Shown here: positions 8,027 to 15,783 of the stretch, piece after piece
Numbering within the stretch: the stretch's first letter is position 1
Layout of the letters: each line of letters opens with the position of its first letter
DNA from: Thermococcus cleftensis
GTDB lineage: Archaea > Methanobacteriota_B > Thermococci > Thermococcales > Thermococcaceae
Assembly (NCBI RefSeq): GCF_000265525.1
Contig: NC_018015.1
Span: 372,001-436,000, forward strand
DNA: 64,000 nt
Direction of reading: 5' to 3'
Notes under the pieces: generated by a model
The model's input: only the letters and a program-made list of their open reading frames with translations
Told to the model about the DNA's origin: nothing
Databases searched by the model: none
Translations under genes and position numbers: made by a program

Positions 8027-9904
8027 TCAGGCCCCCTCAAAGGTGAAGGGGCTGATGTAGTCGCCGTACCTTTCCCTCGCCTCAAGGAGCCTCTTCCTTT
8101 CCTCCTCGAGAACCTCGAAGAGCTCCTCCGGAACCTCTTTGACCTGTTCGCGGTAGATCTTCTCTATCCTGTCAATCTTGGCGAGCAGTTCCGGAACCCT
8201 TATCGTGAACTGCTTCTCGTAGGCCTCCCTGCTGTAGTCCTTGTTGAGGACCTCCCTGAAGAGCCTCTTTAAGTCCTCGTACTTCGGAATGTAGCCTATC
8301 GGCGTCTCTATGGCATCGACATCGCCGTGAACCCTAAGCTCCATCCACTTGAGCCACACCGCTTTATCGAGCTTGTGGTTGAGCCAGTTGCCGTTCTCGT
8401 CGCGGAGGAAGTAGTTCACCGCGAATATCTTCGGGGCCCTCCTCAGCTTCTCCCCGAACCGCAGGTAGTTCCTGATGTAGTCGCCGAGCGGAACGCTCAT
8501 GAAGTCGAGTATCGCCATCGGGTTGAAGGCCCTTATCCCCTCCTTTCCGAGCGTTGCCGCTGTGGTCTCGCTCTCGAGTGAAGCCCCCATCGTTATGACG
8601 CCGTGCTTCCAGTCGAAGGCTTCCCTGACAGGGGGCCAGGTATCCCTGTCCCTCCCCCCGAAAATCATTCCCCCCACTTCAACTCCACACGGGTTCTCAA
8701 GGGCTTCAAGATCGACGTTCGGGAAGTGCTCGAGCGAAACGGTGAAGCGGGCGTTCTTGTGGCTGGGCGGTATCTCGTTCCCTTCCGCATCTTTCTTGCC
8801 CTTCCACCACTTCCCGCTGTGGTTCTCGCCCTCGTCGGGAATCTCGATTCCCATCTCGTTCCAGTAGGGCCTTCCGTCCTTGACGAGGACGTTGGAGAAG
8901 ATTATCTCGACCGGGGAGTGGAGAACCTGCCAGATTATCGGGTCGTCCTCCGGGTTCACGCCCTGGATTATGCCGAAAACTCCTTTCTCTACGTTCGCAC
9001 CCCTAGCTACGCCGTTCACGGGGAGGATGAACGTCAAATCGTCGCCGACTATGTTCTCCCAGGGTATCATGGCCGTTGAGGTCTTCCCGCACATACTCGG
9101 ATAAGCACCCGTGAAGTAGGTCTTCCTGCCGTTCGGGCCGTTTACCCTCATAAGGAACATGTGCTCGCTGAGCCAGCCCTCCCTTACCGCTTTCTGAATC
9201 GTGAGCCTGAAGGCGAGCTTTTTCAGGCCGATTGTGTTTCCTCCGTACTGGGTGTTCACGGAATATACGGTCTCGTCGAGAAGGTCGATGTAAATCCTCC
9301 TCTTATCGAGGTTCCTGCTTGTCTTCCTCTCGTCGAGCTCTCCAGCCGAATGGACGAAGCGGAAGAAGCGAGCGTTTCTGCCCAAGCGCTTGAACTCCTC
9401 ATAGCCCTTCCTGTAGAGAATGAACTCCGAGTGGGCAACGTAGGCCGAGTCGGTGAGCTGAACGGCCGGGATCGTGAATATCGAGTTCTTGGGCCCAAGA
9501 ACGAAGAAGCAGACGAACAGCTCCTTGCCACGCATAACTCCCCTCATGAGCTCCCTTATCTCCCTGAGCCCCTCATCTCTGTCTTTCGTGTTGAGGAATG
9601 GAATCTCCTTTCCACCCGGGACGAGGAGCTTGGTGTTGGCCTTGTCCCTCGCCTGGTCGTAGTAGTTGTCGTAGTGAACAGTGTGGTTGGGCGTTTCAAG
9701 CATCTTTTCCTCGCCGTAGTAGAGGGCCTTCCAGCGGACGTACAGCTCGTCCTCCTCGCTGTCGGTGCAGACGAAGACCTTGCTCGGCTCGAGCCACTCA
9801 ATCCACTCCGCCAGAAAAGCGTGAAGCTCGGGGTTGTCGATGGCCTTTATCTTTTCGAACTGCTCCCGTTCAAGGAGCCTTTCAAGCCTCTCAAGGGCGT
9901 TCAT
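8027..9904 (-). CDS. pckG: phosphoenolpyruvate carboxykinase (GTP)
   Basis: A 625-residue GTP-type PEPCK that interconverts oxaloacetate and PEP. The kinase loop is visible as YPSMCGKTSTAM, together with the active-site segments VNTQYGGNTIGLKKL and RDRDTWPPV. The length and the N-terminal FVCTDSEED segment match archaeal members. ATG 9904 follows GGAGGCGAT. The promoter has an ATTTTAAGG TATA element about 35 bases upstream, and a tandem 12-base repeat (9962-9993) lies beyond it in the region shared with the divergent nucleotidyltransferase gene. The gene serves gluconeogenesis or anaplerosis in Thermococcales. Confidence 0.97.
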   Translation of the reverse strand: MNALERLERLLEREQFEKIKAIDNPELHAFLAEWIEWLEPSKVFVCTDSEEDELYVRWKALYYGEEKMLETPNHTVHYDNYYDQARDKANTKLLVPGGKEIPFLNTKDRDEGLREIRELMRGVMRGKELFVCFFVLGPKNSIFTIPAVQLTDSAYVAHSEFILYRKGYEEFKRLGRNARFFRFVHSAGELDERKTSRNLDKRRIYIDLLDETVYSVNTQYGGNTIGLKKLAFRLTIQKAVREGWLSEHMFLMRVNGPNGRKTYFTGAYPSMCGKTSTAMIPWENIVGDDLTFILPVNGVARGANVEKGVFGIIQGVNPEDDPIIWQVLHSPVEIIFSNVLVKDGRPYWNEMGIEIPDEGENHSGKWWKGKKDAEGNEIPPSHKNARFTVSLEHFPNVDLEALENPCGVEVGGMIFGGRDRDTWPPVREAFDWKHGVITMGASLESETTAATLGKEGIRAFNPMAILDFMSVPLGDYIRNYLRFGEKLRRAPKIFAVNYFLRDENGNWLNHKLDKAVWLKWMELRVHGDVDAIETPIGYIPKYEDLKRLFREVLNKDYSREAYEKQFTIRVPELLAKIDRIEKIYREQVKEVPEELFEVLEEERKRLLEARERYGDYISPFTFEGA

Positions 9905-9961
9905 GGTATCGCCTCCGGAAAGAGTTGAGCGATGCCTTAAAATAGTTTGCCGGGGAAATTT

Positions 9962-9993
9962 AGTTCGGTGATGCTCCCATAAGTTCAGTGATG
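9962..9993. promoter_or_regulatory. tandem direct repeat in the pckG / nucleotidyltransferase divergent promoter
   Basis: AGTTCGGTGATG (9962-9973) and AGTTCAGTGATG (9982-9993) differ at one base and are spaced exactly 20 bases apart, two DNA turns. The complement carries CATCAC half-sites resembling one arm of the glycolytic motif. The repeats lie upstream of the pckG TATA and also upstream of the TATA (AGTATATTAA, near 10008-10017) of the divergent gene, where an activator would bind. Confidence 0.45.
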
Positions 9994-10048
9994 AATGGCG
10001 TGCGCAAAGTATATTAACGGGCAGTGATACATTCAGGTGGTGCGCGTG

Positions 10049-11134
10049 ATGAAGGCAGTCATTCTAGCCGGCGGAAGGGGAACCAGACTGCTTCCCCTCA
10101 CAGTGTACAGGCCTAAGCCGATGATACCCTTCTTCAACAGGCCCCTGATGGAGTACGTCCTCCAGAGCCTCATAAAGGCCGGTGTCGATGAGGTCTACGT
10201 CCTGGTAGGCTACTTGAAGGAGCGCATAATGGATTACTTCGGCGACGGGAGTGAGTGGGGGGTTGAGATTCACTACTCCAACGGCGATAACATAAAGCTC
10301 GGAACCGCGGGGGCCACCAAGAGGGTGGTAAAGCATATGGACGATACCTTCTTCGTCGTTTCGAGCGATGTCCTCACCAATCTAGACATGACGGCTCTCT
10401 ACAAGTACCACAGACAAAAGAAGGCCCTCGCCACGATAGCCCTCTCGCAGGTGGACGAGCCTACCCAGTACGGCATAGCCATAGTGAACAACGACGGAAG
10501 AATTCAACAGTTCAAAGAGAAGCCAAGGCCGGAGGAGGTCTTCAGCAACCTAGTCAATGCCGGAATCTACGTATTCGAGCCAGAAGCCTTTGATCTCGTC
10601 CCAAAGGGCAGGAACTTTGACTTTTCCAAGGACCTGTTCCCAAGAATGCTGGAAAACGACCTGCCCCTCTACGGCTTCCCTTTCAGGGAGTACTGGAACG
10701 ACGTCGGCAGGCCTTCCAGCTACCTCCAAGCCACCGAGGACGTCTTTCTGGGAAGACTGATGCTTCCGCACGTAAGGACCGAGAGTCTGAAGGGCAACCT
10801 CGAGTATGGAGGGGCGCTCTTTACGGGAAGGCGCTGTGTCTTGAGACGGCCAGAAATCAGAGGCTTCGCGGTCCTAGGCGATGATGTGGAGATAGGCAGA
10901 AACGTTAAAATAGAGCGTTCGGTGATATTTTCGGGTGCCGTCATAGAGGAGGGAACTGAGATAAGGGAGGCCATAATCGGGGAAAACGTCCACGTGGGAA
11001 AAGGCGTTGTTATACAGCCTGGCAGCGTTATAGGTGACAACACGCTCATAGAGGACTTCAGTAAGATCGGATCCAACGTCAAGATCTGGGTGGAGTCCCG
11101 GATTGGAAAGGAGAGCATAATACTGCCCGATTGA
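10049..11134 (+). CDS. sugar-phosphate nucleotidyltransferase with left-handed beta-helix (GMPP-like)
   Basis: A 361-residue NTP-transferase. The N-terminal catalytic domain has LAGGRGTRLLPLT and the PKPM lysine segment (RPKPMIPFFNRP). The C-terminal third is a hexapeptide-repeat beta-helix (from about residue 250: IGRNVKIERSVIF, IEEGTEIREAIIGENV). This layout is that of GDP-mannose pyrophosphorylase-like and UDP/dTDP-glucose pyrophosphorylase-like enzymes. The start at 10049 is chosen because AGGTGGTG lies just upstream. The next gene begins five bases after the stop and encodes a mutase-like protein, so the pair resembles bacterial fusions of a nucleotidyltransferase with a phosphomannomutase domain. 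Exact nucleotide and sugar are not determined. Confidence 0.85.
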   Translation: MKAVILAGGRGTRLLPLTVYRPKPMIPFFNRPLMEYVLQSLIKAGVDEVYVLVGYLKERIMDYFGDGSEWGVEIHYSNGDNIKLGTAGATKRVVKHMDDTFFVVSSDVLTNLDMTALYKYHRQKKALATIALSQVDEPTQYGIAIVNNDGRIQQFKEKPRPEEVFSNLVNAGIYVFEPEAFDLVPKGRNFDFSKDLFPRMLENDLPLYGFPFREYWNDVGRPSSYLQATEDVFLGRLMLPHVRTESLKGNLEYGGALFTGRRCVLRRPEIRGFAVLGDDVEIGRNVKIERSVIFSGAVIEEGTEIREAIIGENVHVGKGVVIQPGSVIGDNTLIEDFSKIGSNVKIWVESRIGKESIILPD

Positions 11135-11138
11135 GGTG

Positions 11139-11852
11139 ATGAAAGTGGAGGTGTACTACTCCCCAAGGTTCAACCCCGAGGAGCTCGCCCTTCTTGGAAG
11201 GGCCATAGGGACCATATCGCACGGGACGATAATAGTCGGAAGGGACGGAAGGGCCATATCGAGGTACGGAAAGAGGGCGATGGTGGTTGGAATAGTGAGC
11301 ACGGGCTCGACGATAATGGACGTCCGCCTGATTCCCCTCATAGCCCTCAAGGACTTCGCCATGAGAAAGGGCCTGCCCCTGGCTTACGTCTACTACTACG
11401 GCGGCGTCCGCGTTTACGTCAGCGGAATAGACGGCGACGAGATAAACGCCATTCTCGAGAGCAGGAGCTTCATCGAGGCCCAGCCGAACGACATAGGGGC
11501 GACCGTTTACTACCCCAACGCCCTCGATGATTTCCTGCACGAGATATTCAAGCACTACAACTTCCGCATCGAGGGTAAAGCCCTTGTTGATGCCATGAAC
11601 ACCCCCGCGGTGCTCTTCTTCCCGCGCATGAGCGACCACTTCGGCTTCGATGCCGAGCTTATAAACGATATGATGACCAGCTACCTGCCTCCCAAGCCAA
11701 AGGAGGTCTTCATACACAAACTCCAGAAGGGAGACTACGACTTTGGACTTCGCTTCAGGCCAGAGGGGGTTGTGGAGTTCTACAGGGACGGCGAGGAGTT
11801 TGAGTTCGGAAGCATGTGGAAGCTGCTCGACCACATGAAGAAAAACCTCTGA
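11139..11852 (+). CDS. degenerate phosphohexomutase-like protein, probably non-catalytic
   Basis: A 237-residue protein. Reading it against the true mutase encoded at 58938-60308 shows matched blocks: TIIVGRDGRAISRYGKRAMVVGI corresponds to the mutase segment VVVGRDTRVSGEMLKNALISGL, and GDYDFGLRFRPEGVV corresponds to the domain III segment GADFGVAQDGDADRA. The catalytic serine loop (TASHNP in the mutase) is replaced by YVYYYGGVRV, and the metal loop DGDADR is replaced by FRPEGV. The fold is therefore inferred to be alpha-phosphohexomutase without activity. It is co-transcribed with the nucleotidyltransferase, so a regulatory or structural subunit role is the simplest inference. Confidence 0.6.
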   Translation: MKVEVYYSPRFNPEELALLGRAIGTISHGTIIVGRDGRAISRYGKRAMVVGIVSTGSTIMDVRLIPLIALKDFAMRKGLPLAYVYYYGGVRVYVSGIDGDEINAILESRSFIEAQPNDIGATVYYPNALDDFLHEIFKHYNFRIEGKALVDAMNTPAVLFFPRMSDHFGFDAELINDMMTSYLPPKPKEVFIHKLQKGDYDFGLRFRPEGVVEFYRDGEEFEFGSMWKLLDHMKKNL

Positions 11853-11951
11853 ATTTTTTGATTCTTTTTAAATCCCCCTTAAAAATTTTCACGGAAAAGC
11901 GTTAAAAGGGGCTTTCCGTTATCCACCACGTTCATTTTGGGGGTGACACCT

Positions 11952-12575
11952 GTGGGAATGTTCATTGTCATCGAGGGCATCGATGGTGCAGGAAAATCAA
12001 CCCAGGCGAAGCTTCTCGCCGAGTGGTTCGAGAAAAAGGGACACGAAGTCGTCCTGACGAAGGAGCCAACCGATACCGCCTTCGGAAAGCTCATCAGGAA
12101 ACTCGTTCTGACGGGTGGAAAAGAGGGCATCATAGACGGTGCCAGGATAAGCCACGAGGCGGAGGCTCTTCTTTTCGCCGCCGACAGAGCCGAACACGTT
12201 GCCAAGCTGATAAAGCCCTCGCTCGAGGCTGGTAAAATAGTCATATCCGACCGTTACTTCTACTCCTCGCTCGCATACCAGTGGGCGCGGGGACTCGACC
12301 TCGAGTGGCTGATAGACTTAAACCGCTTTGCCATAAGGCCGGACCTCGTGATTCTTCTCGATCTTCCAGTGAAGGAGAGTATGAAGCGCATAAACGGGCG
12401 GAGCATAAAAACCGAGTTCGACAAGATAGCGGAGCTCCAGAAGAGGGTGCGCGAGAACTATCTCAAGCTAGCGGAGCGCTTCCCAGAGATCAAGATAGTA
12501 AACGCCCTCGCGAGCGTCGAGGACATTCACAACGACATAGTGGCCCTCGTCGAGCACGAGCTGTCGCTGAGGTAA
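11952..12575 (+). CDS. tmk: thymidylate kinase
   Basis: A 207-residue dTMP kinase that makes dTDP. It has a Walker A loop ([12 protein letters not shown]), the DR-Y/F motif ([12 protein letters not shown]) and a C-terminal helix. GTG 11952 is chosen because GGTGA lies five bases upstream; ATG 11958 is the alternative and removes only two residues. Promoter-like AGCGTTAAAAGG lies about 50 bases upstream. The gene is separate from its neighbours. Confidence 0.92.
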   Translation: MGMFIVIEGIDGAGKSTQAKLLAEWFEKKGHEVVLTKEPTDTAFGKLIRKLVLTGGKEGIIDGARISHEAEALLFAADRAEHVAKLIKPSLEAGKIVISDRYFYSSLAYQWARGLDLEWLIDLNRFAIRPDLVILLDLPVKESMKRINGRSIKTEFDKIAELQKRVRENYLKLAERFPEIKIVNALASVEDIHNDIVALVEHELSLR

Positions 12576-12660
12576 GGGGGTCGGCCAGTGCCAGTCTCAT
12601 CATAGGTAGCGGTCAGACCGGTAAACGCTCGTCATTCCCTCCCTTTCCTTGACGGTTGCA

Positions 12661-12670
12661 TTTTTAAAAG
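12661..12670 (+). promoter_or_regulatory. TATA box of the 12.7-kb guide RNA
   Basis: TTTTTAAAAG is centred 24 bases before the first base of the terminal stem of the C/D RNA at 12690, the normal archaeal TATA to start-site distance. Confidence 0.6.
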
Positions 12671-12689
12671 GTTCACCCCAATGATTTTC

Positions 12690-12746
12690 GGCCGATGACG
12701 AGCGTTAGCCACGCTGACGATGATGACAAGAGGGTTAGCCGAGGCC
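12690..12746 (+). ncRNA. C/D box 2'-O-methylation guide RNA
   Basis: Order of elements: stem GGCC (12690-12693), C box GATGACGA (12694-12701), 12-base guide (12702-12713), D' box CTGA (12714-12717), C' box ATGATGA (12720-12726), 12-base guide (12727-12738), D box CCGA (12739-12742), stem GGCC (12743-12746). Both guides are exactly 12 bases, the archaeal norm. The terminal C box has C in place of U, and the D box has C at the partner position. The 3' part overlaps the end of the convergent deacetylase-like gene. Predicted target complements are CGUGGCUAACGC and CUAACCCUCUUG. Confidence 0.75.
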
Positions 12747-13472
12747 CCTTCTACCGTCTCTGTTTTCACACCCCGCCACAGATCTCAAAAAGGCCTTCAG
12801 GAATTCTACGCCGGCTTCGTTGTTGGCGGCCCCGGGGTGGAGTGAAAGGAAGAACGTCCCCCGCGTAAATGCACTGGAGGCCCTGGCGCTGGCCAGTTGG
12901 TAGTCGAGAAGGGGTTCTGGGAGATACCACGTGTACTCGCGGTTGTAAATCGGCTCAGCGGTTCCATTGGGGAAGTAGATAAAGTCCTCACCGATGACGG
13001 TTATGTTGTGGTCGAGGAGAACACCCAGGGCGGGCTTTGAAAGGGAGTAGCGAGGGGCTATGAAGTACTCGGGAGTCGCGTTGATGACCGCCAGAGCATC
13101 AAGGCCGAGCTCGAGCTTTCTCCCCGCGGTGCTCGCGTTGCAGTCGAACTCGTCCCCAACGTGGGTGTAGCCGTGGAGTTCCACGTGGTAGCCCTCGCGC
13201 TTCAGCCCTTCAATGAAGTCCATAAAAGCCTTGTACTTCCACATCGGCATCTTTCCGCCGTGGTCGGGAATCACGAAGAGGTAGGTCTCGTTCTGAAGGC
13301 CGTATTCATCTATGAGGGCTGTTATCTCTTCGAGCTGGGGAAGGTAGGCGGGGCTGACGTCGTGGATGAGAATCGCAAAGCGGCCGAAGGCCGGGAGATA
13401 AGCTGGACTGCCAAGGGAGCTAGAGGAGAGCAGGACGAGAAACAGTACCGCGAACACCTGAAGCCTCTTCAT
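12735..13472 (-). CDS. secreted polysaccharide deacetylase-like protein (DUF2334 type)
   Basis: About 245 residues. A signal peptide or anchor (RLQVFAVLFLVLLSSSSL) precedes a NodB-like fold: ILIHDVSP holds the catalytic-type Asp, HGYTH holds the two zinc-type histidines, and SLHPG supplies the C-terminal histidine. These are the marks of the DUF2334 branch of carbohydrate esterase family 4-like enzymes. The substrate is unknown. The start at ATG 13472 gives a proper signal peptide. A TTTTTA element about 25 bases before that ATG suggests a leaderless transcript. The last three bases overlap the guide RNA on the other strand. Confidence 0.7.
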   Translation of the reverse strand: MKRLQVFAVLFLVLLSSSSLGSPAYLPAFGRFAILIHDVSPAYLPQLEEITALIDEYGLQNETYLFVIPDHGGKMPMWKYKAFMDFIEGLKREGYHVELHGYTHVGDEFDCNASTAGRKLELGLDALAVINATPEYFIAPRYSLSKPALGVLLDHNITVIGEDFIYFPNGTAEPIYNREYTWYLPEPLLDYQLASARASSAFTRGTFFLSLHPGAANNEAGVEFLKAFLRSVAGCENRDGRRGLG

Positions 13473-13506
13473 CAAAGAGAGAAGGAAAGAAGGCGTAAAA
13501 ACCTTT

Positions 13507-14367
13507 CTAAAGGTGCTTCCTGAGGAAGTCACCAACCCTGACCTTCCACTCCTCCGGGTGGAGCTTCAGCGTCCTGACGTGGGGCGCATCGGTGACCCAG
13601 AGCTCGACGGAGGGGTTAACCTTCTTGTTCCTCTCGTAGAACTCCCTAACCTCTTCAACCTTCACGAGGGGGTCCTTCTCGCCAGCTATGAGGAGAAGGG
13701 GCTTACTGACCCTGTCAGCGTATTCCAGCATGTTGAGCTCCCTCGCCCCGCTGAAGAGCTTGGTGAAGGGCTTGACGAGGTGGTAGAGCCACTCGGGGAG
13801 GCTGGCAAAGTACCTCAAGCCACGCGCCCCCGTCCTGTCGAGGTCTATCGGCGGTGAATCCGCGACGCCACAGGCTACGCGCTCGTCCTCGGCTAGGGCC
13901 CTTATCGTCACAACGGCACCCATCGAGAAGCCGACGAGGCCTATCCTCCCGGCCTTCTCCGGGTGGTTCTTCTCGAGCCAGTCTATGGCGGAGAGAACGT
14001 CGATGAGCTCCCTATCGCCGACCGTGGTGTACTTCCCCTCGCTCTTCCCATGCGCCCTGAAGTCAAAGACGAGGACGCTGTAGCCCTCATTGAGAAGGAA
14101 CTCCATCGTCTGCTTCATGTAAACGTCGTCCCACCTGCTCCTCGTGTATCCGTGGAGAGGGATAACCGTTTTTTCGCCGTTGGGAACCCACCACCCGCTG
14201 AGCCTGAGGCCGTCCCTCGTCTCGATCGTCACCTCATCGTAGTCGAAGCCCAGCTCCCTTGGCGTCCACTCGCCCACGAAGCGGGGCGGCTTGACCATCT
14301 TGTAGCCAACGAAGGCCAAGAAGACGAGGACAAGGAGAAAAAGGGCAAGGAGAAGCCCGACTATCAT
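13507..14367 (-). CDS. membrane-anchored alpha/beta hydrolase
   Basis: A 286-residue protein with one N-terminal membrane helix (IVGLLLALFLLVLVFLAF) followed by an alpha/beta-hydrolase domain. The oxyanion segment is PLHGYTRSRW, the nucleophile elbow is GFSMG, the acid is near AGEKDPLV and the histidine is in DAPHVRT. The nearest general type is the serine aminopeptidase/monoglyceride-lipase-like S33 group; the substrate is unknown. The ATG at 14367 overlaps the stop of the upstream MFS gene (ATGA) and follows a run of G, so the two genes form an operon. Confidence 0.8.
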   Translation of the reverse strand: MIVGLLLALFLLVLVFLAFVGYKMVKPPRFVGEWTPRELGFDYDEVTIETRDGLRLSGWWVPNGEKTVIPLHGYTRSRWDDVYMKQTMEFLLNEGYSVLVFDFRAHGKSEGKYTTVGDRELIDVLSAIDWLEKNHPEKAGRIGLVGFSMGAVVTIRALAEDERVACGVADSPPIDLDRTGARGLRYFASLPEWLYHLVKPFTKLFSGARELNMLEYADRVSKPLLLIAGEKDPLVKVEEVREFYERNKKVNPSVELWVTDAPHVRTLKLHPEEWKVRVGDFLRKHL

Positions 14368-15686
14368 TCCGTTCCCCCCCTGGTTCCTTCCACCTCGAGG
14401 TTCTTCATGAACCACACCATTGGCATCGCCAGGAGGACGAGCAAGGCCCCGATCGGGAAGAGCACCCTGTAGTTTTCACCCGCGAGCTGGACTATGGCGC
14501 CGCCTATCGTGCCCGCCAAGAGGACGGGCAGGGAGCGGGTGGCCTCGAAGAAGCCGTAGTAGCGGCCGGTGAAGGCCTCGCGCTCGAACCTGGTAAGCAG
14601 GTCGCCGATGACCGGGTAGGACGCGGCCATGAGGATACCCCAGCCAATGCCCGCTATCCCAAGGGCGATGGTTATCTCGGCCTCGGTGTGGATGAACCAG
14701 CCCCAGATCTGGGGCAGGGCGAAGATGACGCCGCCCACTATTATGCTGAGGCGCCTGCCGAGCCTGTCGTAGATTATCCCGCCGGGCAGCGCGCCGAGGA
14801 GGACGGTAACGTTGAAGAGGGCCATCAGGTAGAGGCCGAGCGATGTCACGGCCTTTATGTTCTCCTCGCTCGCGGAGCCGTGGAGTATGTAGGCCAGTAT
14901 GCCGTAGAGGAAGATGGCTATGAACTCGAAGCTCATCCACCAGAGGGTCTGAGCGGCGTAGAACTTGAGGAAGTCGCGGTTCTCGACGATGCTCTTGAGG
15001 TATCCCCAGAGGCTCTCGTTCTCCTCTATCTCCGGCGCCTCTGGCTCCCTGATGATGAAGTAGACGAAGAGGGCCGCACCGATGAGGAAGGCGGCGGTGA
15101 CAATAAATGGTATCTTGAGGTAGGGCGTCTGGGCCAGGGCCTTAATCCCCTCGCTCTCCCCGGTCTCGGCCACGGCCAATGCCATGAGGTAGCCGGCCAG
15201 GCCGAAGAGGAAGAGGTTGCCGGCCCACTCGAGGAGGGTTATGACGCCGCTCGCCTTGCCCCTGTGGCCGCTCTCAACGGTGTCCGGCATGAGGGCGCGG
15301 TACTGGGCGGTGTAGACGTGCATCGACAGGTAGAAGAAGCCCAGGGTTAAGGCGAAGCCCCACAGGGGGACGCCCATGGCGTAGCCGGTGTATATCATCA
15401 GGACGGCCACCCCCGCCATCAGGCCACCGACCATTATGAAGGGCCTCCTCCTGCCGTGGCGGGAGCGGAGGGTATCGCTGTAATAGCCGAGGAGAACCGG
15501 AATGAACAGGCCTATAAGGCCCTCGATGGCCAGTATCGTTCCCTTAACGAAGGCCGACTCGGTGTAGCTCGAGAGGAGCGGGAAGGACAGTCCCTTGTTG
15601 AGCGCCCAACCAACGCTCCTGCTGAAGCCGAGCAGGGCAAGACTCAAAACAACACCCCATTGAAATCCTCGCCCTCCCGATTTCAT
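14364..15686 (-). CDS. MFS transporter, SLC45/GPH-like
   Basis: A 440-residue carrier with 12 predicted membrane segments. The loop 2-3 motif is GYYSDTLRSRHGRRRPF, and its second-half equivalent is GGIIYDRLGRRLS. The RxGRRRPF form is typical of sucrose/maltose-type (SLC45-like) and glycoside-cation symporters, so a sugar or glycoside is a reasonable guess. The start at ATG 15686 follows GGTG. It is followed by an overlapping hydrolase gene. The promoter shares the CTATATAGACTATA element with the next MFS gene at the same 19-base distance from the start codon. Confidence 0.8.
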   Translation of the reverse strand: MKSGGRGFQWGVVLSLALLGFSRSVGWALNKGLSFPLLSSYTESAFVKGTILAIEGLIGLFIPVLLGYYSDTLRSRHGRRRPFIMVGGLMAGVAVLMIYTGYAMGVPLWGFALTLGFFYLSMHVYTAQYRALMPDTVESGHRGKASGVITLLEWAGNLFLFGLAGYLMALAVAETGESEGIKALAQTPYLKIPFIVTAAFLIGAALFVYFIIREPEAPEIEENESLWGYLKSIVENRDFLKFYAAQTLWWMSFEFIAIFLYGILAYILHGSASEENIKAVTSLGLYLMALFNVTVLLGALPGGIIYDRLGRRLSIIVGGVIFALPQIWGWFIHTEAEITIALGIAGIGWGILMAASYPVIGDLLTRFEREAFTGRYYGFFEATRSLPVLLAGTIGGAIVQLAGENYRVLFPIGALLVLLAMPMVWFMKNLEVEGTRGGTE

Positions 15687-15704
15687 CACCTACCCTCCCG
15701 TTGG

Positions 15705-15720
15705 CTATATAGACTATATA
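15705..15720 (-). promoter_or_regulatory. shared operator-like element, copy 1
   Basis: CTATATAGACTATATA begins 19 bases upstream of the MFS start codon. The first 14 bases are identical to 17125-17138. A TATA-like GTAAAAACTT (minus strand, 15731-15740) lies further upstream, so the element would sit at or just after the transcription start, as expected for a repressor site. Confidence 0.55.
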
Positions 15721-15783
15721 CCTGGGAAGGAAGTTTTTACCTTTTCGGTTCAACTAACAAAGGAACAAAGGAAAAGAAAGGAC

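Noticed and set aside
10012-10029. Second glycolytic motif before the nucleotidyltransferase (ATTAAC-GGGCA-GTGATA)
   Set aside because: Only one half-site matches; the other agrees at three of six positions and overlaps the TATA box.
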